Assembly (NCBI GenBank): GCA_009731375.1
Contig: BJOX01000062.1
Location: 1,103,289 to 1,167,288, forward strand
Length of the DNA stretch: 64,000 nucleotides
Source: Paulinella micropora
Taxonomy: Eukaryota; Cercozoa; Imbricatea; Euglyphida
Direction of reading: 5' to 3'
The translations under genes and the position numbers were made by a program. Below are positions 1-37,591 of the stretch, one piece after another; the stretch's first letter is position 1; every line of letters begins with the position of its first letter. The notes under the pieces were generated by a model. The model had not been told where the DNA came from. It searched no databases and worked only from the letters and a program-made list of their open reading frames with translations.

Positions 1-75
1 CAATACTTTACCCACAGACTTCCTTGGTTGACGAAATCAGAAGCTCCTTTTTTCTGACATTAGTCGATATCTCAT
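1..75 (+). repeat. Interspersed repeat R1, 3' end
   Basis: Identical to the last ~75 bp of the copy ending near 4936: ends TTAGTCGATATCTCATC and runs directly into a TATC array. The rest lies left of the window. Confidence 0.9.
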
Positions 76-212
76 CTATCTATCTATCTATCTACCTACC
101 TACCTACCTACCTACCTACCTACCTACCTACCTACCTACCTATCTACCTACCTACCTACCTACCTACCTACCTACCTACCTACCTAACCTACCTACCTAC
201 CTACCTACCAAC

Positions 213-280
<68 letters not shown>

Positions 281-281
281 A

Positions 282-316
<35 letters not shown>

Positions 317-386
317 TTATCTTATTCTGTCTTCTAGGAGCGCAACGCACACATACATACATACATACATACATTACATACATACA

Positions 387-417
<31 letters not shown>

Positions 418-430
418 CATACATACACGC
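64..430. repeat. TATC, CTAC and CATA arrays
   Basis: Starts at the R1 tail; TATC and CTAC to 334, then an exon-1 fragment (CTAGGAGCGCAACGC, 335-349), then CATA to 427. Confidence 0.9.
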
Positions 431-464
431 GGTGTTCGAGATCAACATCAACATATGTTATTTG

Positions 465-514
<50 letters not shown>

Positions 515-515
515 C

Positions 516-589
<74 letters not shown>

Positions 590-627
590 TTATAGTGTTC
601 GAGATCAACATCAACATATGTTATTTG

Positions 628-681
<54 letters not shown>

Positions 682-734
682 CATCTATCTATCTATTTAT
701 GGTGTTCGAGATCAACATCAACATATGTTATTTG

Positions 735-771
<37 letters not shown>

Positions 772-1380
772 ATATCTATCTATCTATTTATGGTGTTCGA
801 GATCAACATCAACATATGTTATTCGTCTATCTATCTATCTATCTATTGATGGTGTTCGAGATCAACATCAACATTTGTTATTTGTCTATCTATCTATCTA
901 TCCATCTATCTATCTATCTATTTATATGGTGTTCGAGATCAACATCAACATATCTTATTTGTCTATCTATCTATCCATCTATCTATCTATTTATGGTGTT
1001 CGAGATCAACATCAACATGTTATTTGTCTATCTATCTATCCATGTATCTATCTATCTATTTATGGTGTTCGAGATCAACATCAACATATGTTATTTGTCT
1101 ATCTATCTATCCATCTATCTATCGATCTATTTATGGTGTTCGAGATCAACATCAACATATGTTATTTGTCTATCCATCTATCCATCTATCTATCTATCTA
1201 TTTATGGTGTTCGAGATCAACAACATATGTTATTTGTCTATCTATCTATCCATCCATCTATCTATCTATTTATGGTGTTCGAGATCAACATCAATATATG
1301 TTGTTTGTCTGTCTATCTATCCATCTATCTATCTATCTATTTATGGTGTTCGAGATCAACATCAACATATGTTATTTGTC
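431..1380 (+). repeat. Exon-1-like satellite, about 12 copies
   Basis: A ~33-bp unit (GTGTTCGAGATCAACATCAA, then CATATGTTATTTG) recurs at about 431, 595, 702, 792, 852, 929, 996, 1064, 1136, 1207, 1274 and 1346, joined by TATC arrays of varying length. It resembles a diverged exon 1 (VFEININI versus AFGSAININT). None is followed by a clear donor. Confidence 0.8.
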
Positions 1381-1431
1381 TATCTATCCATCCATCTATC
1401 TATCTATCTATTTATCTGATCGATGATTTAG

Positions 1432-29635
<28,204 letters not shown>

Positions 29636-30207
29636 CGCAAACAGACACCCCAACAAAAACATAAAAAGCAAAATAACACAAAACACAAACAGAAAAATGC
29701 AACAACAACAACAACAACAAACGCCAGTGTAAAGAAGCAAAATCCAAAATTGAAAGCACGAGACCTTCCCCCCCGCCCCTACCCTACTTATTCGCCTTGT
29801 TGAGCACAAGGCCTGTCTTCAAGGAGTAACTTAGAGGAGAGAAAACACTTCAGAACGCACACGCTATATGTGCATAATAGACACAGATGCGCCACGCTCC
29901 TAAGCTTGGTCGGTCAGTTTTATATGACTCTTGAGATTCAAATTCTGCTCGGTTTTTTTTTGTTTTTTTTTTTTTTTCAGAACCCCTGTACTAGTAAGTC
30001 TCGCTTTGGCGTGATGAACCTCAACCTAAGCTTCCACACTCAACCTCAACCTAAGCTTCCCTTATTATGCTAAGCTTCCACACTCACGCACAAACCACGC
30101 AGAACACTAAGAGCTGTCTTCTTCTCCTTTGTGTTCTCGTATTGATAACTCGTGGGATCGGGTAGCAGATCCACTGGTATTAGTATTAATAGCTTCCTTA
30201 AGGCTTC
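29636..30207 (+). other. CNOT1 3' flank
   Basis: Follows the CNOT1 stop. A-rich, CAA-rich sequence from 29640 to 29760 and a T-rich stretch near 29950 before TTTTTCAGAACCCCTG. Probably 3' UTR then intergenic. AACCTCAACCTAAGCTTCC is repeated at about 30020 and 30043. No gene seen. Confidence 0.5.
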
Positions 30208-30209
30208 TA

Positions 30210-30412
30210 TTACTGTGGACATTCACTATCCATCTTTGAATCAATCTCATCGTTCTCCATCAATCTAAGTGATACTACAAATCTGAAGCCAGCATTGGAA
30301 AGCTTGGACAAGAGCTTTCCAATGGTGTGTGCTGCATTTCCGTATCTCAAATATTGATTGAGAAAGATGAGGTCAAAGTTTGAATGTTTTGCTACTTGAA
30401 TGTCCACAGTAA
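30210..30412. mobile_element. 203-bp MITE, TA-flanked
   Basis: Ends TTACTGTGGACATTCA and its perfect complement TGAATGTCCACAGTAA, bounded by TA on both sides (30208-9, 30413-4). Non-coding, with an internal palindrome around GAAAGCTTGGACAAGAGCTT. TA duplication and TIR size fit Tc1/mariner-type (Stowaway-like) MITEs. Confidence 0.85.
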
Positions 30413-31084
30413 TATCTTACCCTTCCTTTGTGGTTCAGCGTCTGTGTTTCACGGCTCGCGCATCTTGTCTTGCTTTATCATGTAATGTACTACTGTGCGT
30501 GTCCTCCCCTCCCTCACTCCAATCAAGAAGAAAACTGTAGACATCTATCGGGATTCATTTTTTTCTTTGTTCCCTGTAACATACAACGAGTGATCCCTTG
30601 TCAAATATAAAGTTTGTAGTATTCATTGTAAGACACCCCCTGTCCTAAGAAACTGGTTATGCTTTCAAGTATCACCAGACTGAGCACTTTAACGACCGGC
30701 CAAAATCATCACCGTTGACTTTTTCACTCTTTTTTGACCGGCCCGTTAGATTCTCCTCTGCACGAGGTTTCGACTTCGCTAACTAGTTTTCGATTTCGTT
30801 CAGAAATGGCTTCAAACGATCAATTTATAGATTCTGCTATGAATTTCCTTTTCCCCCATAATAATTTAATATTATATCACTGCTTTTTGTCCTTTTTTAC
30901 CGTGACAGTCATAGCGGTAAATTTGTTGACAAGGACGCGCACAGGAGAAAAATGAGACCCAGATTCATAACCGATGGAACTTTTTAAGCAACTTGAATCC
31001 TGGACACTTGAACTACAAGTTAGACTTGAAGCCCAACCTTGAAGTACTTTATTAATACAGTAGTTTTTGCGAAGCTCAGCCTGC

Positions 31085-31616
31085 TGTAGGCATCACCCCC
31101 CGGATAGCAGGTAAAAAGTACCCTTTTTCTGGTGTCAGGTGCACCTAGTTTTTTCCCATTATTTTCAATATCGTTTGGCCGGATTTGACCTAATGTCATT
31201 TTAACCTTGGTCTGTTGCCGTTTTCTTTTCGGCTTCACTGAGCTAATATAACGAGACATCATTCTCTTTTGGGGATTTGTGTCTGGTTGTATTAATATTA
31301 CCGACTTTTTATTGAGCTATTGCTGTTGACATTCAAGACAACAAAAATTAGTTTTTCATTTTTGTGTCAGATTTTCATTTTTGTGACAGTTTTTCATTTT
31401 TGTGACAAAAATTCAAATTTTCAAATTTAACGGTAACATTTCGCGAAAATTTACGATATTTTGCGGACGACTCATGATGTAGCAGTTAATTTGAAAAATT
31501 CAAATTTTCACCCAAAATCAAAATTCCAACCAAAACTGAAATTCCAACCAAAACAGAAAAATCAATTTTTTTTGTTGTCTTGAATGTCAACAGCAATATC
31601 TTCGGGGAATGTAACA
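31085..31616 (+). repeat. 5' LTR with nested MITE
   Basis: Starts TGTAGGCATCACCCCCCGGA, ends GGGGAATGTAACA (TG...CA). It matches the 3' LTR except for 277 bp of MITE plus one TA and a 6-bp insertion (AATATT). TTGGAGTCACCAGCAC directly after is the likely primer-binding site; I cannot assign its tRNA. Confidence 0.93.
31320..31596. mobile_element. 277-bp MITE inside the 5' LTR
   Basis: Inverted ends TTGCTGTTGACATTCAAGAC ... and its complement, about 30 bp, with TA repeated on both sides. The 3' LTR has the unfilled site GAGCTATCTTCGG (41739-41751), proving insertion into TA after the retrotransposon landed. Its TIR resembles the MITE at 30210 (TTRCTGTKGACATTCA). Confidence 0.93.
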
Positions 31617-32389
31617 TTGGAGTCACCAGCACAAGGCTGACTCGGATTTCTTTTCTGACTTGTTTTTGGAACAGCAGAAAGAAAAATTGGACAGACCTAT
31701 CTGTTCTGAGTAGGTGTTCCAAAAAAACAAATACTCCAGCACATCCCCACCATATGCACAGCTCTTTTTGCAAAACTAGACGTCTAGGCGTTTGTGAGTA
31801 GATGTCTCAGTACCCTCTCCACAGCCTGTATCTGTGTCCTCACAAGGAGGCCAGACACTAGACCTCGTAGCTGTTCTTTTGTTCTCTCTTGAGACAGAGA
31901 CAGAGTAGGTCAACAGACGTACAAACAAACACTCACAGTTACAAACAAACTTGAAGGACACGAGCGTAGTACTATACCTTTCAAGTCTGTGCACTTTGTT
32001 GCCTCTCAAACCACACACATCAGAGTATTTTTGCAAATCTCTAACTGTCTTTCGACAATAGGTCTGAACAAGTGTCAGACGACAACTCGACTTCTCAAGG
32101 AATGCTTCTCTAGCCTCTTTGACATTATCTGCACATAGGTCCTCGTACCTCATAACAGATGCAACAACAAAAAGAGAAAAAGAAAAGAGGAGAGGAGAAG
32201 GAGATCAAATTTTCAGAGAAAGTCGTACAGATTACTTCTTTCTCACAAAAAAAATACATAAGACATAGAGGTGAGACGCTCTCTCTCTATAATGTCTTTT
32301 CGTTTTTTCTCTCTATTCGTTCCTCATAGACGAACAGAGCAATTACGGGGTAGAAACAACTCTGTTTCATCCGTATTCCTTCAGCGTCC

Positions 32390-34900
32390 ATGACTACTAG
32401 GTCTGAAGACTGGCAGGAAGGAGGGGGGGAGAGTGAGCGAACCCCAGGAAACGAAGAGGAGTTCGTTGACCCTCATGCAGAAGGAGGAGATCTGGCACCT
32501 TCCTTTGACACAGGAGGAGCAGAGAATCAATTTTTTACTGCGCCTTCCTTTGACACAGGAGGAGCAGAGGAAGTCGAGGAGGAGGAGAAGGGAGGAGAGG
32601 AAGCGAGGTTTGTGGCCGAATATGGCAAACTAAGTAAGAAGGAGTTTGAGGAGAAGAAAGGGAAGGATGAGGCCTATAAATGGCTATACATTCCCCAAGA
32701 AATGCGATGGGGACAACCCTTGAAGAAGGAGGACATCTGTTACCCTCTCCCAAGGCAAGCTCTGCCTCTGGCAGAATTCCTCAGAGACGACGGTGCACAG
32801 TTACAGGTGCAACATGTCTCATTTGGGGACAATATGTCTTTACTGGAGCTACTCGACCTCTCATGGACAGTGTTTGAGTGTGCTATACTCTTTGAGTACC
32901 AGACTGGAAAGACTGTGCTGCCATGGAACACAAGAGCACTGGCTAGGTTGCTCGATCCTGGTCAGGACATTGATTCAATAAAGAGAGTGGAAAAGGAGTT
33001 TAAGTTCAGGAATCCAAAAGGACAGATCAATGTCATGGATGTGTCTCTGAAACTTATGGAGGCCAAGTTAGTGGACCTGGGTAAACTCCAACACACCCAG
33101 TTTGGCAGGGACCTTCACCCGGCCCTGAGGGAAATAGAAGGCGAAGCTGGAGGGGTGACGAGGATGAAGAAGCTGCATGCGGCCTTGGTGAAGGATGACG
33201 CATGGAAGAGGTGGGTCTTCACGAAGGATCATACGATCTTGGAGGGGACGGCCGCACCACCCCCCACCAATAAAGCGGGAGAGAAGGAGTTGGCGGAGAA
33301 GGCCTTGTTCCTTCGGAAGGCAGCTGAGATCCTGTCTTTTTTTCATCATGCCCAAGAGCTGTATATCAAAGAGCTAGCGGCTGAGAAAGAAAAGAAGGAG
33401 ATGGAGGCAAAGATTGCATTAGCCAAGGCGGCGGGAACAAAGGGACCGAAATATTCCTCTGGATCTTATATGGCTCCCTCGGGCCGCTCCGCCCCGTCAG
33501 CCCACACAGCCCCTTCGGCCCCTGCGACTAGCTCAGCGCCTACCACTGTCATTGTCAACAGTAATGACAAAAAGGACAGACAGGCTATCATACAGGCCTT
33601 CCAAAAATATACAAAGTCCGATGCCACTGCTCTGACGCTGTATGCAGAGACAGCGAGTCAGAAGGACACGGATGCGAACCTTCGAGACAAGCTCAGAAGA
33701 ATTGATGCTTGTATGAAGCAGCATCCAACGGACGAAACACAGGAGTATGAGGCGTTGTACACCTTGTTGGACCCATCAATCATCACACAAGGGTTTGATG
33801 TTGGGAAATACAAGGCGATGAGAGCGGTAGAGGTGGCGGCTAGGAGAGCAGCCTCAGACCTGCAATGCACGGTGCCAGTTGCCGTCCTCTTGCAATACTT
33901 TAAAACTCATGGGTATCAGCACCTGTGCACTGGTACTTTGATTGGGTTTGAGATTTTTCAAGAGGTGAACGAAGGGCTGGGCATTGGCACGAGGTTGGCA
34001 GCGATCCTCACTGAGGTCAGCGCCAAGTACGGGCTCTTTTATAGCCGGAAGTCTATCATTTTGTACTTCCTGAGTGCTTTGTGTACACGACACCCGAGCA
34101 AGCTCGCAAGGATCATACAGTCCTGTCCGACCTTCACGGCGGTGAAGACGGCGGATTTTTTAGAAACGAATATATACGAGAGGACTGTAGCGGCTACTCC
34201 GCCGGGCGACCTGTTCAAGGAGGTGCTCGACGCGTGTTCCGAATTGGACACGGCCACCGAGTCATTCTCCAGTGCCGCGACACAGGGGGTTGGAGGTGCT
34301 CAAGCAGCACATGCAACTCGAACGGCAGGTCTCAAGAGGGGGAGAGATGAGCCGACGCCGTGCTACCGCTATTTTTCATACATGGCGTGTAAGCATGAGG
34401 CACAGAAAGGAGTAGGCAATTGCCTCTTCAGCCACGACTCTCTTGATGATAGGCAGCGAAATCTTTTCCTTAGAGAGCTCGAAGGCATGAAAAAGACCAT
34501 GTACGCCATGTACAAGAAGGAGTTGGAGGAGGGGAGGTGGAATGCGAATATGGTCTCGGATGCGGAGTTCCGGGAGGCCATCATTTACTTCCTTGACAGA
34601 ATGAAGAGAAGGGAGAAGAGAGAGACATCGGGCCGATCAAAGGCGCCGACTAGAGGAGGAGGAGAGACGAGAGGATCGTCACGAGGGTCCCGAGGGACAC
34701 CAAGAGGGGCGGCACCACGAGGACGAGGCTTTCGTGGAAGGGGAGGACGGACCCAGCGCGCCCTCCCAGAGGACATGGATACTGGAATTATAGCACCAGT
34801 TCCAGCTCCAACTACCCCCAGCAAGCTTATACCGCTACGGAGGGGGGACGTCAAGACGAAGACACCGGCTCAAGGTGAGCGTGTTGTCGTCGTAGACTGA
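32390..34900 (+). CDS. gag: Gag-like protein of Ty3/gypsy element
   Basis: 836 codons, the structural protein expected to form the particle and bind element RNA. Acidic N-terminus, a long helical central region, then a CCCH finger (C658, C667, C678, H682; spacing 8-10-3) in place of the usual CCHC knuckle, then an RGG/RG-rich tail from about residue 745 with RGRGFRGRGG. An ATG opens the frame at 32390. It ends in TGA followed by C; the same frame stays open for 25 codons to the Pol ATG. No internal stops, so probably intact. Confidence 0.85.
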   Translation: MTTRSEDWQEGGGESERTPGNEEEFVDPHAEGGDLAPSFDTGGAENQFFTAPSFDTGGAEEVEEEEKGGEEARFVAEYGKLSKKEFEEKKGKDEAYKWLYIPQEMRWGQPLKKEDICYPLPRQALPLAEFLRDDGAQLQVQHVSFGDNMSLLELLDLSWTVFECAILFEYQTGKTVLPWNTRALARLLDPGQDIDSIKRVEKEFKFRNPKGQINVMDVSLKLMEAKLVDLGKLQHTQFGRDLHPALREIEGEAGGVTRMKKLHAALVKDDAWKRWVFTKDHTILEGTAAPPPTNKAGEKELAEKALFLRKAAEILSFFHHAQELYIKELAAEKEKKEMEAKIALAKAAGTKGPKYSSGSYMAPSGRSAPSAHTAPSAPATSSAPTTVIVNSNDKKDRQAIIQAFQKYTKSDATALTLYAETASQKDTDANLRDKLRRIDACMKQHPTDETQEYEALYTLLDPSIITQGFDVGKYKAMRAVEVAARRAASDLQCTVPVAVLLQYFKTHGYQHLCTGTLIGFEIFQEVNEGLGIGTRLAAILTEVSAKYGLFYSRKSIILYFLSALCTRHPSKLARIIQSCPTFTAVKTADFLETNIYERTVAATPPGDLFKEVLDACSELDTATESFSSAATQGVGGAQAAHATRTAGLKRGRDEPTPCYRYFSYMACKHEAQKGVGNCLFSHDSLDDRQRNLFLRELEGMKKTMYAMYKKELEEGRWNANMVSDAEFREAIIYFLDRMKRREKRETSGRSKAPTRGGGETRGSSRGSRGTPRGAAPRGRGFRGRGGRTQRALPEDMDTGIIAPVPAPTTPSKLIPLRRGDVKTKTPAQGERVVVVD

Positions 34901-34975
34901 CGGGAGGAGAAGAGAGAGGAAAAGAAGAGAGAGAAGGAGATAAAAACTGTTCTTTTTAATCCGACAGTCACAGTT

Positions 34976-37591
34976 ATGCCTACTGTTGATGAACAGGATA
35001 CGAACGGTTCCGTTCCTCCCAGACGTGAAGGTGAAGGCACACAGCCTCACAAGCCTCAAGGTAAGCACTTGCTAGTTCATCCTTCGAGAGCTAATATGAT
35101 AAATGATGCGAATAGGAAGGCGAAGAAGGCGATGGAGGAGAGGAAGCCGAAACCAAAGGCTAGGTCTCCTCCTACGAAGAAGCAGCGGACCGTACCCCCG
35201 CCAAAGGACTCAATAGTCTCTGCTATAGACACGAGTACACTCGGTGTACCAGACTCTGTCCAAAAGACACTCGAGATACCGGAAGCCCCGGAGACTCAAG
35301 AAGTTAAGTTGGCGGAAAAGGGGGGAGAACGAGAAGAGGACAAGGAACTTGAGCTTAGACTCAAAACCCTAGAACGAAAAATTCATGTGCTAGCGGCTAG
35401 TTTACATAGACCAGACGCGCTATGCTACACTGACCTCTTTTGTGAAACTTTACAAACCACATTAAAAGTTGGTAATGATACGATGGCGAATATTAATATT
35501 GTCGGCCAGAAGTTTTTGAATAGTCACCGGACATGGGTTGACAAAAATATTAGAAAAACAAAGGGGACCCTAAAAGGGGTAGGCAGCCGTACGGAAATTA
35601 CGGGCATCGTCACATTAATTTTCAAATTGAAATCCGGTCGAGTATATCGTGCGGACCTCTATGTTGTCCCCGATTACCACGGTTCAATCCTGCTGTCGTA
35701 TGACCAATTGGCTACGATGGGGGCAGTGATCGATTGCGCCGCACGGCGAGTAATTTATGGAGTGAAGAATGGAGAGAAGGAGGATATTAATCCGATGACT
35801 GCTACTGACTCATACGAGGCTTTTGAGCTGAGTCTAGCAACGGAGAGAAAAAGGTTGGCCTTCGTACATGAGGCAACTGAAGCCTATGTACACCCCTATG
35901 TCACAGTGCCGGACGAACTGTCCTGGACCGACAATTGGGAGACGGAGATGCAGGCGTATACGGTTACGATTCCCGCATGGGACAAAAAGTCTATTGATGA
36001 CTTAATCGTAGCGCGTAATGAGGAGATAATATGTGTTGCGAAACAGTGCCCGTCGTTGGCCAGATTCGCAGAAGGTGGTGGGGCAGATGTCCATATTACT
36101 AATGGCTACTGTTACCACGCAAAGATGTCAGATGAAAAGAGAGAGGCGTTTGTGCCAAGGAGGAAGGGGCGTATCCCCGATACTCCAGAGGATGACATTA
36201 AAACTTTTATCACGAACTTTTGGGGCGATGTGCCTACCTGGCCGCGCTCATTAACTGAAGTGAAAAAGTGTCTACGGACTCTATTTGAGAGTAACAAGCC
36301 GTATACTGTCATTCTGCCGTACAATGAGAAGGCGATATGGGCACAGGAGATAAGGGACCGGCTTATTGATCATCCTATACCGGTTCCCTCTCGCAAGCAA
36401 CAGTTAGTGGTGGCTTGTCGACTCGGGTCTCGGGAGCAGAGCAGTGCATACAAGCGGAAGCTCAGAGCCCAGGACAAGTTGAAATTGATACCTCAAGCTT
36501 TCACATGCTTTGATGGTTTCTACACCCGTAAGGCTCCGATACAATACGCGAACCTTATTGATATGCTTGTCGGACTCGGTCATGATGATGAGCCGGACAC
36601 AGTCACGTATGAACGGACGGGACTGGACGATTTGTCCGAGGAAGATTTGAGTTTGGAGGAGGACTTAGCGCCCCTCAAAGAACATAAGAAGATGTCGGAG
36701 GAAGATTTCCAAGCGGCGGCGCGGAAAATTTTAGAAGAAGGAGTGGGTACGGAGAGAGAGAAGGAGCTTCTCAAAGCTAAGATGGAGGCGTACAGAGAAA
36801 TTTTCGACCCTCCTCGGGCAGGTGGTGTAAAGTCGGAGGACTTCACTGCTGTCATTTACAAGATACCGGGTGCGGAGCCATCTCCGGCACCGCGGAGGGC
36901 AAATTTGAGCATACATGAGGCGAAGATAGCGGAGGAGAACGTGAGACAGTTGCTCAATGAGGACTTTATTGAGAGATCTACATCTCCAATTGTCTCTCAA
37001 CCGAAAATCGTCCCCAAGCCAGGAGGAGAATGGCGTTTGACGATCAATTATGCCCGTGTGAATAAGGTGCTAGAGGAAGAGAGAAATCCTCTGCCGACCT
37101 TAGAAGAGGGCAGAAGAGTGCTGCGGAATGCTAAATTCTATTCGGTCATTGACCTTAAGAACGGCTTCTGGCAGATACCACTGGACGAGAAATCCAGATG
37201 GCTGACTGCATTCGTGGTTGGTATGGAAATATACCAGTGGAAGGTGCTTCCGATGGGACTCAAACAGGCCCCGGGGCTCTTTCAGAAGGCGATGCAGAAG
37301 ATGTTGAGTGGTCAATATGACGACCAGTCGGAGGATGGTTTTATGAGAAGGAGAGGACAGAAGGCGGGAGAATATGCATTTTGTTACATCGATGACATTA
37401 TCGTATACTCTAACACAATGGAAGAGCATATCGATCACTTGTCAGATGTCTTCAGGCGCATCGGAGCTTTTGGCCTGAAATGCAACTTAAAGAAATGTCA
37501 GCTTGCCAAGACAAGTGTGACGTATTTGGGTTACGAGATTTCTCATAACAGTCTCGATATCGCGTCGATATCGCGCGGAGATCATGAGTAG
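34976..37591 (+). CDS. pol: Pol, first part: protease-like and reverse transcriptase
   Basis: 871 codons, same frame as Gag. A retropepsin-like region begins near residue 168 with D-T-M where the family has D-[ST]-G, followed about 70 residues on by SILLSYDQL...AVID, the usual second half. Reverse transcriptase follows: KPGGEWRLTINYARVNK, FYSVIDLKNGFWQIPLDE, LPMGLKQAPGLFQKAM and the catalytic YIDD at 804-807. It ends at TAG soon after TYLGYEISH, before RNase H, which is +1 in the next frame. Either a mutation or an unusual recoding site. Confidence 0.9.
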   Translation: MPTVDEQDTNGSVPPRREGEGTQPHKPQGKHLLVHPSRANMINDANRKAKKAMEERKPKPKARSPPTKKQRTVPPPKDSIVSAIDTSTLGVPDSVQKTLEIPEAPETQEVKLAEKGGEREEDKELELRLKTLERKIHVLAASLHRPDALCYTDLFCETLQTTLKVGNDTMANINIVGQKFLNSHRTWVDKNIRKTKGTLKGVGSRTEITGIVTLIFKLKSGRVYRADLYVVPDYHGSILLSYDQLATMGAVIDCAARRVIYGVKNGEKEDINPMTATDSYEAFELSLATERKRLAFVHEATEAYVHPYVTVPDELSWTDNWETEMQAYTVTIPAWDKKSIDDLIVARNEEIICVAKQCPSLARFAEGGGADVHITNGYCYHAKMSDEKREAFVPRRKGRIPDTPEDDIKTFITNFWGDVPTWPRSLTEVKKCLRTLFESNKPYTVILPYNEKAIWAQEIRDRLIDHPIPVPSRKQQLVVACRLGSREQSSAYKRKLRAQDKLKLIPQAFTCFDGFYTRKAPIQYANLIDMLVGLGHDDEPDTVTYERTGLDDLSEEDLSLEEDLAPLKEHKKMSEEDFQAAARKILEEGVGTEREKELLKAKMEAYREIFDPPRAGGVKSEDFTAVIYKIPGAEPSPAPRRANLSIHEAKIAEENVRQLLNEDFIERSTSPIVSQPKIVPKPGGEWRLTINYARVNKVLEEERNPLPTLEEGRRVLRNAKFYSVIDLKNGFWQIPLDEKSRWLTAFVVGMEIYQWKVLPMGLKQAPGLFQKAMQKMLSGQYDDQSEDGFMRRRGQKAGEYAFCYIDDIIVYSNTMEEHIDHLSDVFRRIGAFGLKCNLKKCQLAKTSVTYLGYEISHNSLDIASISRGDHE

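Noticed and set aside
30690-30755. Inverted GACCGGCC motifs as another MITE
   Set aside because: Arms are short and imperfect and no target duplication is visible.
31776-32153. Minus-strand 125-codon frame in the retrotransposon leader
   Set aside because: Lies in the 5' untranslated part between the LTR and Gag, with no recognised motif; probably chance.
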